Shown here: positions 1 through 8,706 of the stretch, piece by piece
Layout of the letters: each line of letters begins with the position of its first letter
How positions within the stretch are numbered: the first letter of the stretch is position 1
From: JANWZL01 sp041640815
GTDB taxonomy: Bacteria; Pseudomonadota; Gammaproteobacteria; Burkholderiales; Thiobacillaceae
Direction of reading: 5' to 3'
Assembly (NCBI GenBank): GCA_041640815.1
Contig: JBEPZO010000001.1
Coordinates: 62,001 to 126,000 of the forward strand
Length of the DNA: 64,000 nucleotides
Notes under the pieces: generated by a model
Seen by the model: the letters and a program-made list of their open reading frames with translations, nothing else
Databases searched by the model: none
What the model was told of the DNA's origin: nothing
Position numbers and translations under genes: made by a program

Positions 1-5
1 CTACC

Positions 6-710
6 TCACTTGCCCTTCGGATTGAACAGATAGCCGCGGCCCCAGACCGTGCGGATGTAGACCGGGTTGGCGGGGTCGGGCTCGATTTTGCGCCGCAGGC
101 GGGTGACGCGCACGTCGATGGAGCGGTCGAAGGGGTCACGCTCGTAGCCCTTGAGCCAATCCATGATCTGGTCGCGCGACAGGGCGCGGTTGGGGTGTTC
201 CACAAACACCTTGAGCAGGGCGAATTCGGCATGCGTGAGGGGGATCTCCTCGCCGTCGCGGGTCAGCCGCTGGGCATCGAGGTCGAGCTCGAAGGCGCCG
301 AAGCGGCTCGTCCTCGGCGCATCAGCGTGGGCCTGCGCCTCGCCGCCGCGTCGCAGCACGGCACGGATGCGTGCCAAAAGCTCGCGGGGGTTGAACGGCT
401 TTGGCAGGTAATCGTCAGCACCCACCTCCAGGCCGACGATGCGGTCGATGTCCTCGCCGCGGGCAGAGAGCATGATCACAGGGCAGCCTATGGAGGACTT
501 GAGCCGGCGGGTGAGCGCCAGGCCGTCTTCGCCCGGCAGCATGAGATCCATGACCACCAAGGCAGGCTTAGCGTGCGCGAGCAGTTCATCCATCTCTCTG
601 CCGTCCTTGGCGGTAGCGACGCGATAGCCCTGTTGGCTGAGGTATTCGCTGAGCAGGGTGCGGATGCCTGCGTCATCGTCCACCACCAGGATGGGAGCGG
701 CTTGTTCCAT
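6..710 (-). CDS. OmpR/PhoB-family response regulator
   Basis: A two-component DNA-binding response regulator of 234 residues, the usual length for the family. The N-terminal receiver domain (about 5-120) has the acidic pair D12/D13, the phospho-acceptor D55 in VVMDLMLPGEDG, and the conserved Lys in DDYLPKPF. The C-terminal winged-helix Trans_reg_C domain (about 135-230) ends in the typical VRTVWGRGYLF signature. The partner kinase would be expected just beyond the left edge, since only five bases follow the stop. It is divergent from an exported-protein gene at 823, and the space between holds candidate half-sites. The subfamily (OmpR, RstA or other) cannot be fixed from sequence alone. Confidence 0.95.
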   Translation of the reverse strand: MEQAAPILVVDDDAGIRTLLSEYLSQQGYRVATAKDGREMDELLAHAKPALVVMDLMLPGEDGLALTRRLKSSIGCPVIMLSARGEDIDRIVGLEVGADDYLPKPFNPRELLARIRAVLRRGGEAQAHADAPRTSRFGAFELDLDAQRLTRDGEEIPLTHAEFALLKVFVEHPNRALSRDQIMDWLKGYERDPFDRSIDVRVTRLRRKIEPDPANPVYIRTVWGRGYLFNPKGK

Positions 711-761
711 GCCGATGCTGCACCTAAGCGGTCGAAACAGTCTGTTACAAATTTAACCTAG

Positions 762-780
762 GGCGAAACGCCGGCGAAAC
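762..780. promoter_or_regulatory. Direct repeat, candidate response-regulator site
   Basis: Two copies of GGCGAAAC (762-769 and 773-780) lie 11 bp apart in the 112-bp divergent spacer between the response regulator and the exported-protein gene at 823. OmpR-family regulators bind tandem half-sites spaced by about one helical turn, so this is a plausible site for the adjacent regulator. A related TCGAAAC occurs further upstream near 733-739. The functional role is inference. Confidence 0.35.
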
Positions 781-822
781 TGCTGCCGCCTAAGCTGCAT
801 AGCGTCTACAGGAGAAATCGCG

Positions 823-1248
823 ATGAAAGCCATATCCCTGCCGCTGCTCATGCTCTCACTCCTAACGGTCAACGTCATGGCCAGTCCGAGCGCTGGCCTC
901 ACCCCTTGGGGCGAGCCATTGCCGCGACTGGCTCAGATGAGCCGGGAGGAGCGCCAGCAGCTGCAACTGCGTTGGGAACGGCTGAGCCCGGAAGAGCAGG
1001 CCCTGCTGCGCCAGCGTTTGCGCGAGCAGCTGGCGGATGTCCCGCCAGAACAGCGCGAGTATCGCCGCCGCGAGATCATCGAGGGCTGGCGGGAACAGCC
1101 CGGCCGCGAACGCGAGTATCGCGCACGCGACACACTGGAGCGACGCGGTTTCCAGACCGGCGAGCGCTACGACCAGGAGGATGAGCGTGGCTTCGGGCGC
1201 GGCTTCGAGCGCCGCATCGAGCCCAGGGAAGGCCGCGGTCGGCGGTGA
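823..1248 (+). CDS. Small exported Arg/Glu-rich protein, DUF3106-like
   Basis: A 141-residue protein with a cleavable-looking signal peptide (hydrophobic residues 4-20, ending at MAS). The mature part is very rich in Arg and Glu, with a segment around residues 38-90 of the form MSREERQQLQLRWERLSPEE. That pattern resembles DUF3106 and other periplasmic helical proteins that carry the repeated signature LSPEEQ. The start is supported by the AGGAGAAA ribosome site just upstream. It is followed 47 bp later by another exported protein in the same direction. The function is unknown; a Spy/CpxP-like periplasmic role is possible but only inferred from composition. Confidence 0.75.
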   Translation: MKAISLPLLMLSLLTVNVMASPSAGLTPWGEPLPRLAQMSREERQQLQLRWERLSPEEQALLRQRLREQLADVPPEQREYRRREIIEGWREQPGREREYRARDTLERRGFQTGERYDQEDERGFGRGFERRIEPREGRGRR

Positions 1249-1295
1249 CTTGCCGGCCGGCTCAACGACGACCCATGCACTGCAAGGAGAAAACC

Positions 1296-1850
1296 ATGAC
1301 GTCATCCACATCACGCCCTGTCGCCCTGGCCACCTTGCTGGCCGCCTTGGCCTTGAGTAGCGGCGCGTGGGCCAAGCCGCCGCACAAACGCGACTTCGCT
1401 TCAGGCTATCAAGACACCGCTTGGGTGGTGGCGCGCACGCCGGTATACGAGGAGGTGAACACGCCACGACGCGAATGCTGGACCGAGCAGGTAGGCTATG
1501 AATATTCCACCTCCAGCCGCTCCTACACCGGCGCTGTGATCGGCGCCATCGCCGGCGGCATCCTCGGCAACCAGATCGGGAAAGGCAGCGGCCGCACGGT
1601 GGCCACCGCCGTCGGTGCCGCTACCGGCGCCATCGTCGGCGACAACATCGACAACGACGGCCAGCGCCGCGAGCGTGTCGCTGGCCAGCCTCGCTACGAA
1701 GAGCGCTGCCGAGTGGTCGACCAATGGGAGCGGCGACTGACCGGCTACGATATCGTCTACCGCTATCATGGCCGCGAATACAGCGCATTTCTGCCCTATG
1801 ATCCGGGCAGCAGTGTGCGCGTGCGGGTGCAGGTGAGCCTGGACGAGTGA
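1296..1850 (+). CDS. Exported glycine-zipper (17 kDa surface antigen-like) protein
   Basis: A 184-residue exported protein. The ATG at 1296 is chosen because AAGGAGA sits 5-10 bp upstream and it opens directly onto a signal peptide ending in GAWA. The centre (about residues 68-115) holds a glycine-zipper 2TM segment with AVIGAIAGGILGNQIG followed by AVGAATGAIVGD, the hallmark of the Rickettsia 17-kDa antigen family of outer-membrane-associated proteins. No lipobox Cys is evident. The C-terminal half has Cys and Arg residues (EERCRVVDQWERR) before a short beta-rich end. It is probably envelope-associated and may be controlled by the regulator at the window start, as it lies in the same transcription direction as the preceding gene. 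Confidence 0.85.
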   Translation: MTSSTSRPVALATLLAALALSSGAWAKPPHKRDFASGYQDTAWVVARTPVYEEVNTPRRECWTEQVGYEYSTSSRSYTGAVIGAIAGGILGNQIGKGSGRTVATAVGAATGAIVGDNIDNDGQRRERVAGQPRYEERCRVVDQWERRLTGYDIVYRYHGREYSAFLPYDPGSSVRVRVQVSLDE

Positions 1851-1894
1851 TGGGCTTGGCCGCGCCTGCGGCCATGCGCTAGAGTGCGGCTTTC

Positions 1895-3835
1895 TTGCTG
1901 CGCCGCCCACCGCAGGTGTACCGGTTACGCTCAGCCCAGTTCCTCTCCAGCCTCCTCGCCGTCCTGTTGAGCTTCCCGGCCTTGGCCTGGGAGAAGGACT
2001 TCCTCGCGGCGCGGGAGGCCTACCAGAAGGGACAGCTCGCGCGCTTCGAGCAACACGCGCGCAAGCTGCCTGCTGATCATTTGCTGCAGCCTTACCTGGC
2101 GTTTTGGCGGCTCAGGGCCAACAACGCCAATCACGACGCCCGTAACCGATTCATCACCGAGTATCCGGACAGCGTGCTGGCCGAAACCTTGCGTGCAGAG
2201 CTGGCGCGGGAGGCGGCCAAACGCGAAGACTGGTCGGCCTACACTGCATGGTCGGCAAGGCTTGTGCGCAAGGACCTGGAGCTGCAATGCTACGACCTCA
2301 TGGCCGCTTTGGCCCGCGGCGAGACCGTCGCTCGGCCACAGGCGCTCTCCCTCTATCGCACGGGCAGTGACCGCCCATCCGGCTGCGAGCGCCTGTTCGC
2401 GCAGCTCTTCGATCTGGGCATCCTCAAGCTCGAGGATCGCTATGCACGCCTGCGCTTGGCCTTGGACGCCAACAATCTGCGCCTGGTGCGCGACCTCAAT
2501 GCCAGCCTGCCGGCAGGCGAGCGCCTCGCCAGCGACAGCTTGAGCCGGGCGCAGCAGGCCCCGGAGCGTCTGGTGGCCGAGGTGCCGGCGAATCGTGCCC
2601 AGGCCGAGGTGGCGTTATATGCCCTGAGCCAGCTGGCCAAGACGGACCTCGATGCCGCCGCACGCCTGTGGGAGAGCCACCAGGACAAGTATGGCGAGCT
2701 CGAACGCCGCTACGGCTGGGGGCAGCTTGCCCTGCATGCGGCGCGTCGGCATGACGCCCGCGCCCTGGAGTGGTTCGCCCGCGCCGCCACGCTGCAGAGC
2801 GAGGCGCAACTGGCCTGGCGGGCGCGCGCCAACCTGCGTGCCGGCCGTTGGGGCGAGGTGCTCGCCAGCATCCTGGCCATGCCGCCAGAGATGCAGGAGG
2901 AGGCAGTTTGGCGTTATTGGCGGGGCAGGGCGCACAAGGCGCTAGGGGCGAGCTTTCAGGCCAATCAGATCTTCGCGCGTCTGTCGCGCGAGCCGCATTA
3001 CTATGGTCTTTTGGCCGAGGAGGAACTGCCCGTGCGTCTAGAGACGCGCCCCAGCGACTACCGGGTGAGCGAAGACGAGGTCAGGCGGGTGGAGGCGTTG
3101 CCCGGCATCCGGCGTGCCCTGATGCTGCGTGAGATCGGCCTCACCGCCAACGCGGTGGCCGAGTGGGACTGGGCGTTGCGTAACGCTGACGACGTCACGC
3201 TGCTCGCGGCGGCCGAGATCGCGCGTCGCCACCAGTGGTACGACCGCGCCATCGTTACCGCCGAACGCACGCGGGAATTGCATGATTTCGACCTGCGCTA
3301 CCTCACCCCCTACCGCGACCTGGCGCAGGCCCGCGCGCGCGAATTCGGCCTCGACGAGGCCTGGATCTACGGGCTCATGCGGCAGGAATCGCGTTTCGTC
3401 GCCCATGCCCGTTCCCGTGTCGGGGCCCAGGGCCTGATGCAGATCATGCCGGCGACCGCCGCCTGGATCGCGCGGCAGTTGGGCGATCGAGGCCGGATCG
3501 ATGTCAACAAACCGGAGACCAACGTGCGCTACGGTAGCTTCTACCTCAAACGCGTGCTGGATGATCTGCAAGGGTCGCCGGTGCTGGCCACCGCCGCCTA
3601 CAACGCCGGCCCTGGCCGGGCGCGCCGTTGGCAGGCGGACACACCGCTGGAGGGCGCGATCTACATCGAGACCATCCCCATCTTGGAGACGCGCGAGTAT
3701 GTCAAGAAGGTCATGGCCAACGCCCTGCACTACAGCCACCGCTTGGGCCGGGAGCGAACGGCCCTCAAGGACCGGCTGGGCATGGTGCCCGCTCGAAGGG
3801 GGGGCATGGCTGGTCAACTGCCTAGCGAGGGGTAA
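1895..3835 (+). CDS. slt: Soluble lytic murein transglycosylase
   Basis: A periplasmic peptidoglycan lytic transglycosylase that cleaves MurNAc-GlcNAc bonds to 1,6-anhydro products. The protein is about 646 residues, close to Slt70. After a signal peptide (ALLSFPALA) comes a long helical superhelical U domain (about 30-450). The C-terminal SLT catalytic domain (about 480-620) shows the catalytic Glu in MRQESRF, then GAQGLMQIMPATA and ATAAYNAGPGRARRW. The first possible start is TTG at 1895; GTG at 1916 also preserves the signal peptide. In related bacteria slt is commonly next to an NDUFA9-like gene and cca. Here about 6 kb of AT-rich DNA separates them. Confidence 0.95.
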   Translation: MLRRPPQVYRLRSAQFLSSLLAVLLSFPALAWEKDFLAAREAYQKGQLARFEQHARKLPADHLLQPYLAFWRLRANNANHDARNRFITEYPDSVLAETLRAELAREAAKREDWSAYTAWSARLVRKDLELQCYDLMAALARGETVARPQALSLYRTGSDRPSGCERLFAQLFDLGILKLEDRYARLRLALDANNLRLVRDLNASLPAGERLASDSLSRAQQAPERLVAEVPANRAQAEVALYALSQLAKTDLDAAARLWESHQDKYGELERRYGWGQLALHAARRHDARALEWFARAATLQSEAQLAWRARANLRAGRWGEVLASILAMPPEMQEEAVWRYWRGRAHKALGASFQANQIFARLSREPHYYGLLAEEELPVRLETRPSDYRVSEDEVRRVEALPGIRRALMLREIGLTANAVAEWDWALRNADDVTLLAAAEIARRHQWYDRAIVTAERTRELHDFDLRYLTPYRDLAQARAREFGLDEAWIYGLMRQESRFVAHARSRVGAQGLMQIMPATAAWIARQLGDRGRIDVNKPETNVRYGSFYLKRVLDDLQGSPVLATAAYNAGPGRARRWQADTPLEGAIYIETIPILETREYVKKVMANALHYSHRLGRERTALKDRLGMVPARRGGMAGQLPSEG

Positions 3836-3999
3836 GCGGATATCTGCTGAAAACAGGACACTGAAAAAGGCCACGCGAGAGAGATGGATAGTCTTGCGCA
3901 AGGGATGTTAGCGATGGATTCCAAATCTCTGATGACGTGATGCATGTAGGAACGATGCAGCGAGGTGTTTGACATCAAATTGACGGAAGGCTAGCTGAA

Positions 4000-6312
4000 A
4001 TGCTCGGATTAACGGATGCGCCACTATCCAATATTGACGATGAAAGCCTTGGTCTTCGTGACTACGTGAATGCACTAAAGACATTCATAAGTACATGCCA
4101 GACCCCTATGACTATCGCGATACAAGGTGACTGGGGTAGTGGCAAAACAAGCATGATGAATGTCGTCAGGAGTGGCCTTGACCATCAAAGGATTGCCACA
4201 CGCTGGTTTAACACCTGGCAGTTCGCTCAGTTCAGCATGCGGGATGAAATTGCAATTTCCTTGCTGTCATGCTTTCTTGATGAATTAGGCGACGAGGCAG
4301 AGAAAGCCAGGGGTGCAGTGAAGAATCTAACGCGCATGGCGATTAAGGGTATCAGTGGCATCAGCAAAGCAGCACTTGATATTACTACTGGAGGCGGAGG
4401 CGATCTAGTTAAAGATGTCATCGACAGGCTGGCAGAGGGCAACGAAAACAGTGCGCGTCAGCTTCAGAATTTAAAAGGTGAGATCAGCAGATCAGTTAGT
4501 AAGTTGCTGGAAAAAGAGAAAAAAGATCGGATGATTGTCTTCATAGATGATTTGGATCGGCTTGTGCCAGAACGTGCTGTCGAGATACTTGAAGTTATCA
4601 AGCTATTCCTCGATATTGACAAATGTGTATTTGTCCTTGCTGTTGATTACAATGTTGTTGTTAAGGGGTTGCAGCAGAAATTTGGAGTGGGTGTGGATGA
4701 TCTGAAAGGCAGAAGTTTTTTCGATAAGATTATCCAACTTCCATTCAGTATGCCTGTTGCTCAATACGACATAAGAATGTACATGCGTACACTCTGTGTC
4801 GATCCAGTACAGTTCAGCGAAGATAACCTTGATCGTCTTGTGTCATTAGCGGAATACTCAATAGGTACCAATCCTCGCAGTTTGAAGAGACTGTTTAATG
4901 CGCTCCAACTTCTCCATATTGTAGCAAATAATAAAGGAATGCTTATCGATGATGATGTCGCAACTAAGGAGGAGCGCCAGCGCATTCTGTTCGCCGTGCT
5001 ATGTTTGCAATTAGCTTATGAGCCGTTTTATAGTTGGTTATTGAAGCATCAACAGATTGATAACGAACTCTTTGATACCTTATGCTCGGTCGAGCGCCTC
5101 CAGGCATCCCCGGATATATATGCAGCAGTGTTGAAAAGCCTCAATCCCAGCATGGATGCCGATGAAGCCTTAGTCCGCTTTGTCAGCTTTATGGGCGCAT
5201 TCAAGGATGCACTGCAGCTAGAATGTGATGCTTCAGATGTGTATTCCGAAAATCTTAGTGACGATGAGATTGGTGTCTTGCAAAACTTCCTTACGCTTTC
5301 ATCCCTGACTAGTGCGCGAAACTCAACCGCTACATATATTGGAAGATTTCGGCACGAGTCTAAAATTACGACTTTTATAAATACCAATCTTCTCCCCAGA
5401 TATGGGCAGGCACTTGAGCTGATGAATACTCAACTCAAGGCCGAGTTTACCGAACGAACAGCCACTGTTGGATTTCGTTATGAGTTGGCTGCCTTCGCTT
5501 TCGACCTGAAAATAGTGTGGCGCGATGATCGTGGGTTGTCTGCTGCATTGTGGGAAGTCGATGGGTGCGACAAACCAATGATCAGACAGTGGTTCATGTC
5601 ATCAATGCAATCTTCACTTCCCCAGATGAAGTTTAAGCATTTGCGAAGTTACGACTACGCAATATTAGAGGAACATCCTTTTGCTATAGGACAGTCAATT
5701 GATGAAGCGTCTACATTGAAGAATTTCGAGGCAATGCAGGAGAGAATCCTGTCAGTAGTTATTCAACCGCTATTGCAGTTTTACCAGAAAAAACGAAATC
5801 TGGTTAGTCAGCTAACTCATTGGCTTGAACAGTTGGTGTACTGCCTACGAGAAACATTCACAGCAGCTGAAGGGTGGAAGGTGGAATGTGAATTTGAACG
5901 CTTAAAAAGGTATGGGAAGATTCGGGTATGGAAAGATGAATGGGTGCAACATTTCTCAATATGCCTCGAAGCTGGAAATACTTTGTTGAGAGGTCTGTAT
6001 TTGGGAATCCGGCGCAAAAAGTGGCGCAGCGACTATGGCGAGCATGCCGAAGCATTGCGAAAATATTGTCAAGATCGATTATTTCATGACTATCCAAATC
6101 CTAATTCACACTTTAGCAATGATTGGTGGATCTATGGAATCTACCCGGCCCCCTATCAAACTCCTTTAGTAGGCGACTTTATCTCCGATGAGAGTCGCCT
6201 CTCTGCGGATTCCGATGAAATTAAGAATGTCCTTGTCGAGCGTATGGCACGGTTTAGACAATTGGAAAAAATGCTCGATCAACTAGCAAAATATGCATCA
6301 ACGACCAGCTGA
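4000..6312 (+). CDS. KAP-family P-loop NTPase with uncharacterised C-terminal region
   Basis: A 770-residue protein. The N-terminal half is a KAP-type P-loop NTPase: Walker A GDWGSGKT at 43-50, the KAP-typical WFNTWQF after it, Walker B MIVFIDDLDRL at 178-188, and a following FVLAVDYNVV. KAP NTPases are STAND-like ATPases that recur in bacterial defence and mobile islands and are often membrane-tethered. No convincing membrane helices are seen here; GISGISKAALDITTGGGG (about 112-129) is only mildly hydrophobic. Residues about 460-770 are soluble-looking, with Trp-rich segments (LKIVWRDDRG, IRVWKDEW, NDWWIYGIYP), and no family is recognised. GGAAGG lies 9 bp before the ATG. Base use is far more AT-rich than in the flanks. 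Whether it acts alone or with 8707-9722 is unknown. Confidence 0.85.
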   Translation: MLGLTDAPLSNIDDESLGLRDYVNALKTFISTCQTPMTIAIQGDWGSGKTSMMNVVRSGLDHQRIATRWFNTWQFAQFSMRDEIAISLLSCFLDELGDEAEKARGAVKNLTRMAIKGISGISKAALDITTGGGGDLVKDVIDRLAEGNENSARQLQNLKGEISRSVSKLLEKEKKDRMIVFIDDLDRLVPERAVEILEVIKLFLDIDKCVFVLAVDYNVVVKGLQQKFGVGVDDLKGRSFFDKIIQLPFSMPVAQYDIRMYMRTLCVDPVQFSEDNLDRLVSLAEYSIGTNPRSLKRLFNALQLLHIVANNKGMLIDDDVATKEERQRILFAVLCLQLAYEPFYSWLLKHQQIDNELFDTLCSVERLQASPDIYAAVLKSLNPSMDADEALVRFVSFMGAFKDALQLECDASDVYSENLSDDEIGVLQNFLTLSSLTSARNSTATYIGRFRHESKITTFINTNLLPRYGQALELMNTQLKAEFTERTATVGFRYELAAFAFDLKIVWRDDRGLSAALWEVDGCDKPMIRQWFMSSMQSSLPQMKFKHLRSYDYAILEEHPFAIGQSIDEASTLKNFEAMQERILSVVIQPLLQFYQKKRNLVSQLTHWLEQLVYCLRETFTAAEGWKVECEFERLKRYGKIRVWKDEWVQHFSICLEAGNTLLRGLYLGIRRKKWRSDYGEHAEALRKYCQDRLFHDYPNPNSHFSNDWWIYGIYPAPYQTPLVGDFISDESRLSADSDEIKNVLVERMARFRQLEKMLDQLAKYASTTS

Positions 6313-7256
6313 AGATGACATGGAATTGAAACAAGAAAAACTAAACATCGTGATGTTTCCTCGTATGACAATTAGGCCTGGTATAATTCCATTATCATAT
6401 TATTTCCTGAGTGCGCTGTGCATTCAACGTTGCTACGTCTTTAGAACGACTCGTTGGTTGCCGATGCACGCCGCCAGGTAACGATACTATAAGAAATTTC
6501 CTGGTTAATTTGTGCATTATTCTTGCGTCTAGCGTGAGCAGTATATCAAGTTGCTATCCCCTCAGTAATTTTACCAGGAAAATAACACAGTACTTTCTCG
6601 TCTGACTGTGCGACTGGGAAAACCTTAGCGAAGCAGGTGAGTTTCTATATAATCAAGTCGCCTCGTGTATCAGTTTGGTTTGTGCAATTCGCCTGCACGA
6701 CCAGGCTAAGAAGGTCGCACTGCTCTGCGACCTATCTGTGCTTGTTAATCACAGGCTGACTGGTCATAATAGGCTACGTGCGCCCACAGCGGGACACGGA
6801 GACGGAACGCCTCCAAAAGGCGCAGAAAGGGTGCTTCGAGTGCATCAAACTACTCCAAATCACAATCGATACCGTAAAATAAAACAAATCTATCCTCATT
6901 GTCTCATTAAGGATAAACTGGCGAGTGTTGTATGGGTTTCTACGATCATGAACCAACTGTACGAGTTCAGTATGCTCTAGTGGCGCTCTTACAAGAACGC
7001 CGCCTATGACCGCATCTAGCAGATCGAACGAGCGCTATCCGATGGCTGCAGAAAAGCTCGTCAGTGATCGAGATGTGCTGTATGCCTTCGAAGATTATCC
7101 TGCCGCGCATGGGCCCGACTGCGTATGACCAACCTCAGCGAGTCGACCTACGCCGCCTTTCGTCAGTGCGGCGATCGTGCCAAGAACTACGTGGCTTGAA
7201 CGAACTTTTGGGTCTGGCTTTTTGCCACGATCATCGCGGCCGAGCCATGCACTTAA
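6313..7256. other. Gene-poor AT-rich stretch
   Basis: No credible gene is seen in this 0.94-kb stretch. Short open frames exist (for example around 6675-6980) but lack family similarity, a good ribosome site or codon bias. A perfect 8-bp inverted repeat, AGGTCGCA / TGCGACCT, with a 6-nt loop lies at 6712-6733. From about 6985 composition becomes more GC-rich, and frames such as RSYKNAAYDRI followed by a stop look like decayed coding sequence. The stretch ends at the IS5-family insertion. Confidence 0.5.
6712..6733. repeat. 8-bp inverted repeat hairpin
   Basis: AGGTCGCA at 6712-6719 and TGCGACCT at 6726-6733 are perfect complements separated by six bases. No U tract follows on either strand, so it is not a standard intrinsic terminator. 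It may be a structured RNA element or the relic of a mobile-element end. Confidence 0.4.
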
Positions 7257-7304
7257 GGAAGCGCTGATTTAATCGCTCCTGAGAAGGCGGTGAGTTGATC
7301 AGAT

Positions 7305-8429
7305 ATGACTGAGACGATCTTGGAAGAGCGCGGCCCTGATGAAGAGACAGACGAGTTTTGCCGAACGGCAGTGGTCTGCGAAGAAGCGCAAGACGCGGCG
7401 CAGCCGCTTTTGAACGAGCTCGATGCCATCACGCCGTGGGAGAAGCTGTTGCAGGTTATTGCCCCCCACTACGCAGAAGGCGATCGTGGCCGTCCCCCGA
7501 AGGGGCTTAAGCGCATGCTGCGCATGTACGTGGCGCAGCAGTGCCTTAAGTTGTCGGACGAAGGCATCGAGGATGCGGTCTACGACAGCTACGCGGTGCG
7601 GCAGTTCGTCGGTGTGGACTTGGGCGCAGACGAGGTGCCCGATGCCACGACGCTGCTGAAGTTTCGCCGCTTGCTCGAAGCCCACGATCTGACCCGTGCC
7701 ATCTTTGAGGCATCAACGCGCATCTCAAGTGAGCGCGGGCTGATGATGCGCCAAGGCGCGATCGTGGATGCCACGCGCATTGCTGCCCCCAGCTCGACCA
7801 AGAACGCCCGCGGTGAGCGTGATCTGGAGATGGTGAGCGTTGAAGCGTCTGAGCCGCGAACGACGCAGAAGGGTAACCAGTGGCACTTTGTGCGCTGCGC
7901 GCATCCCGCCTGCGGCGGGGCTGTTGGCTAACGCCAGCGTCCTGCGGCACCTTCGGTGCCTGGTGGGATGAAGGCGCATGTGGGGGTGGATGGCAAGTCG
8001 AGCCACATGCACACGGTGGTGACCACGGCGGCCAATGTGAATGATGTGACGCAAGCGCATCGGCTCCTGCACGGACAAGAGACGGATGTCTTTGCTGATG
8101 CGGGCTACCTTGGGGCGGACAAACGCCCGGAAAACCAGGGCAGACCACTGACGTGGCATGTCGCCATGCGGCCGGGCAAGCGTCGGGCATTGGCCAAGAC
8201 CACTTCTCTGGGGCGGGTGGTGGATGCCTTGGAACGCACGAAAGCGTGCATCCGCGCCAAAGTCGAGCATGCCTTCCATGTGGTCAAGAACCTCTTCAAG
8301 CACAAGAAGCTGCGATATCGGGGGCTGGAGAAGAACGGCATGTTCACGCTGTTTGGTCTGACCAACCTGATGCTAGCGCGCAGGCGGCTGATGGGCGCTG
8401 ACGGCCTTGGTGCGTCCGCAGTGAGGTAA
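7305..8429 (+). pseudogene. IS5-family DDE transposase split by a 75-bp insert
   Basis: Two consecutive fragments (7305-7931 and about 7965-8429) together make one IS5-type transposase. The first has the DUF772-like N-terminus (PPKGLKRMLRMYVAQQCLKL), the first catalytic Asp in AIVDATRIAAPS, and KGNQWHF. The second resumes with GMKAHVGVDGKSS and contains the second Asp in VFADAGYLGA and the Glu region AKVEHAFHVVKNLFKHKKLRYRG. In intact relatives GNQW-F runs directly into GMKAH. Here 75 extra bases with an in-frame TAA lie between them. The catalytic triad is preserved, so inactivation is due only to the insert, unless stop readthrough occurs. Confidence 0.85.
7890..7964. repeat. 75-bp multi-hairpin insert within the transposase gene
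   Basis: These 75 bases interrupt the IS5-type transposase between codons that are adjacent in relatives. The insert is packed with short inverted repeats: CCCGCC-TGC-GGCGGG (7905-7919), TGGC-TAAC-GCCA near 7925-7936, and GGCACC-TTC-GGTGCC (7946-7960). Its length is a multiple of three, but it brings an in-frame stop. It looks like a small palindromic element of REP or MITE type. No clear target duplication could be defined. Confidence 0.6.
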
Positions 8430-8604
8430 AAGGAAAAAAAGCCCTCGTAGGGGGTGCCAAAGAGCCGATAAGAGGGTCATATCGACAAAAATCGCCCCAT
8501 ATTGATCAACAAGCCGCATAATCCTTTTAGCCCCCCTGAAACTTCGCATTGTTCAGCGCTTCCTTAAACCAATATTGACTATAACAAGAGGCTGATGCGT
8601 CGTC

Positions 8605-8633
8605 TTGACAATGTATCAATGTGGCTCTATGCT
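8605..8633 (+). promoter_or_regulatory. Strong sigma70-type promoter for the 8707 cassette
   Basis: A perfect -35 box TTGACA (8605-8610) is followed after 17 bp by TATGCT (8628-8633), a good -10 box. Transcription would start near 8640, giving a leader of about 67 nt to the ATG at 8707. The leader contains a small inverted repeat ATCAT-ATTGC-ATGAT around 8667-8681 and the ribosome site AAGAGGGG at 8696-8702. Confidence 0.6.
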
Positions 8634-8706
8634 TCCTAAGAGCGTGCAAACGCGGAATCGGCTTGATCATATTGCATGATATCTCGTAGTAAACAAGAGG
8701 GGAAAA

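Larger units (their letters stand above)
7257..8563 (+). mobile_element. IS5-family insertion sequence with TTAA target duplication
   Basis: A complete element bounded by terminal inverted repeats GGAAGCGCTGA (7257-7267) and TCAGCGCTTCC (8553-8563), with 11 matching bases and weaker similarity beyond. It is flanked on both sides by TTAA (7253-7256 and 8564-8567), a 4-bp duplication as expected for the IS5 family. Removing one TTAA joins the flanks cleanly. Length is 1307 bp, of which 75 bp is an extra insert inside the transposase gene. The element sits between the gene-poor stretch and the promoter of the 8707 cassette, so it does not interrupt either recognised cargo gene. Confidence 0.9.

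Noticed and set aside
6675..6980. 101-codon open frame in the gene-poor stretch
   Set aside because: No ribosome site, no family similarity and no codon bias; treated as chance.
7921..7940. attC-like core (GTTGGCTAACGCC) inside the 75-bp insert
   Set aside because: It lacks the proper RYYYAAC and GTTRRRY pair, there is no integron integrase, and the insert is best explained as a palindromic element.
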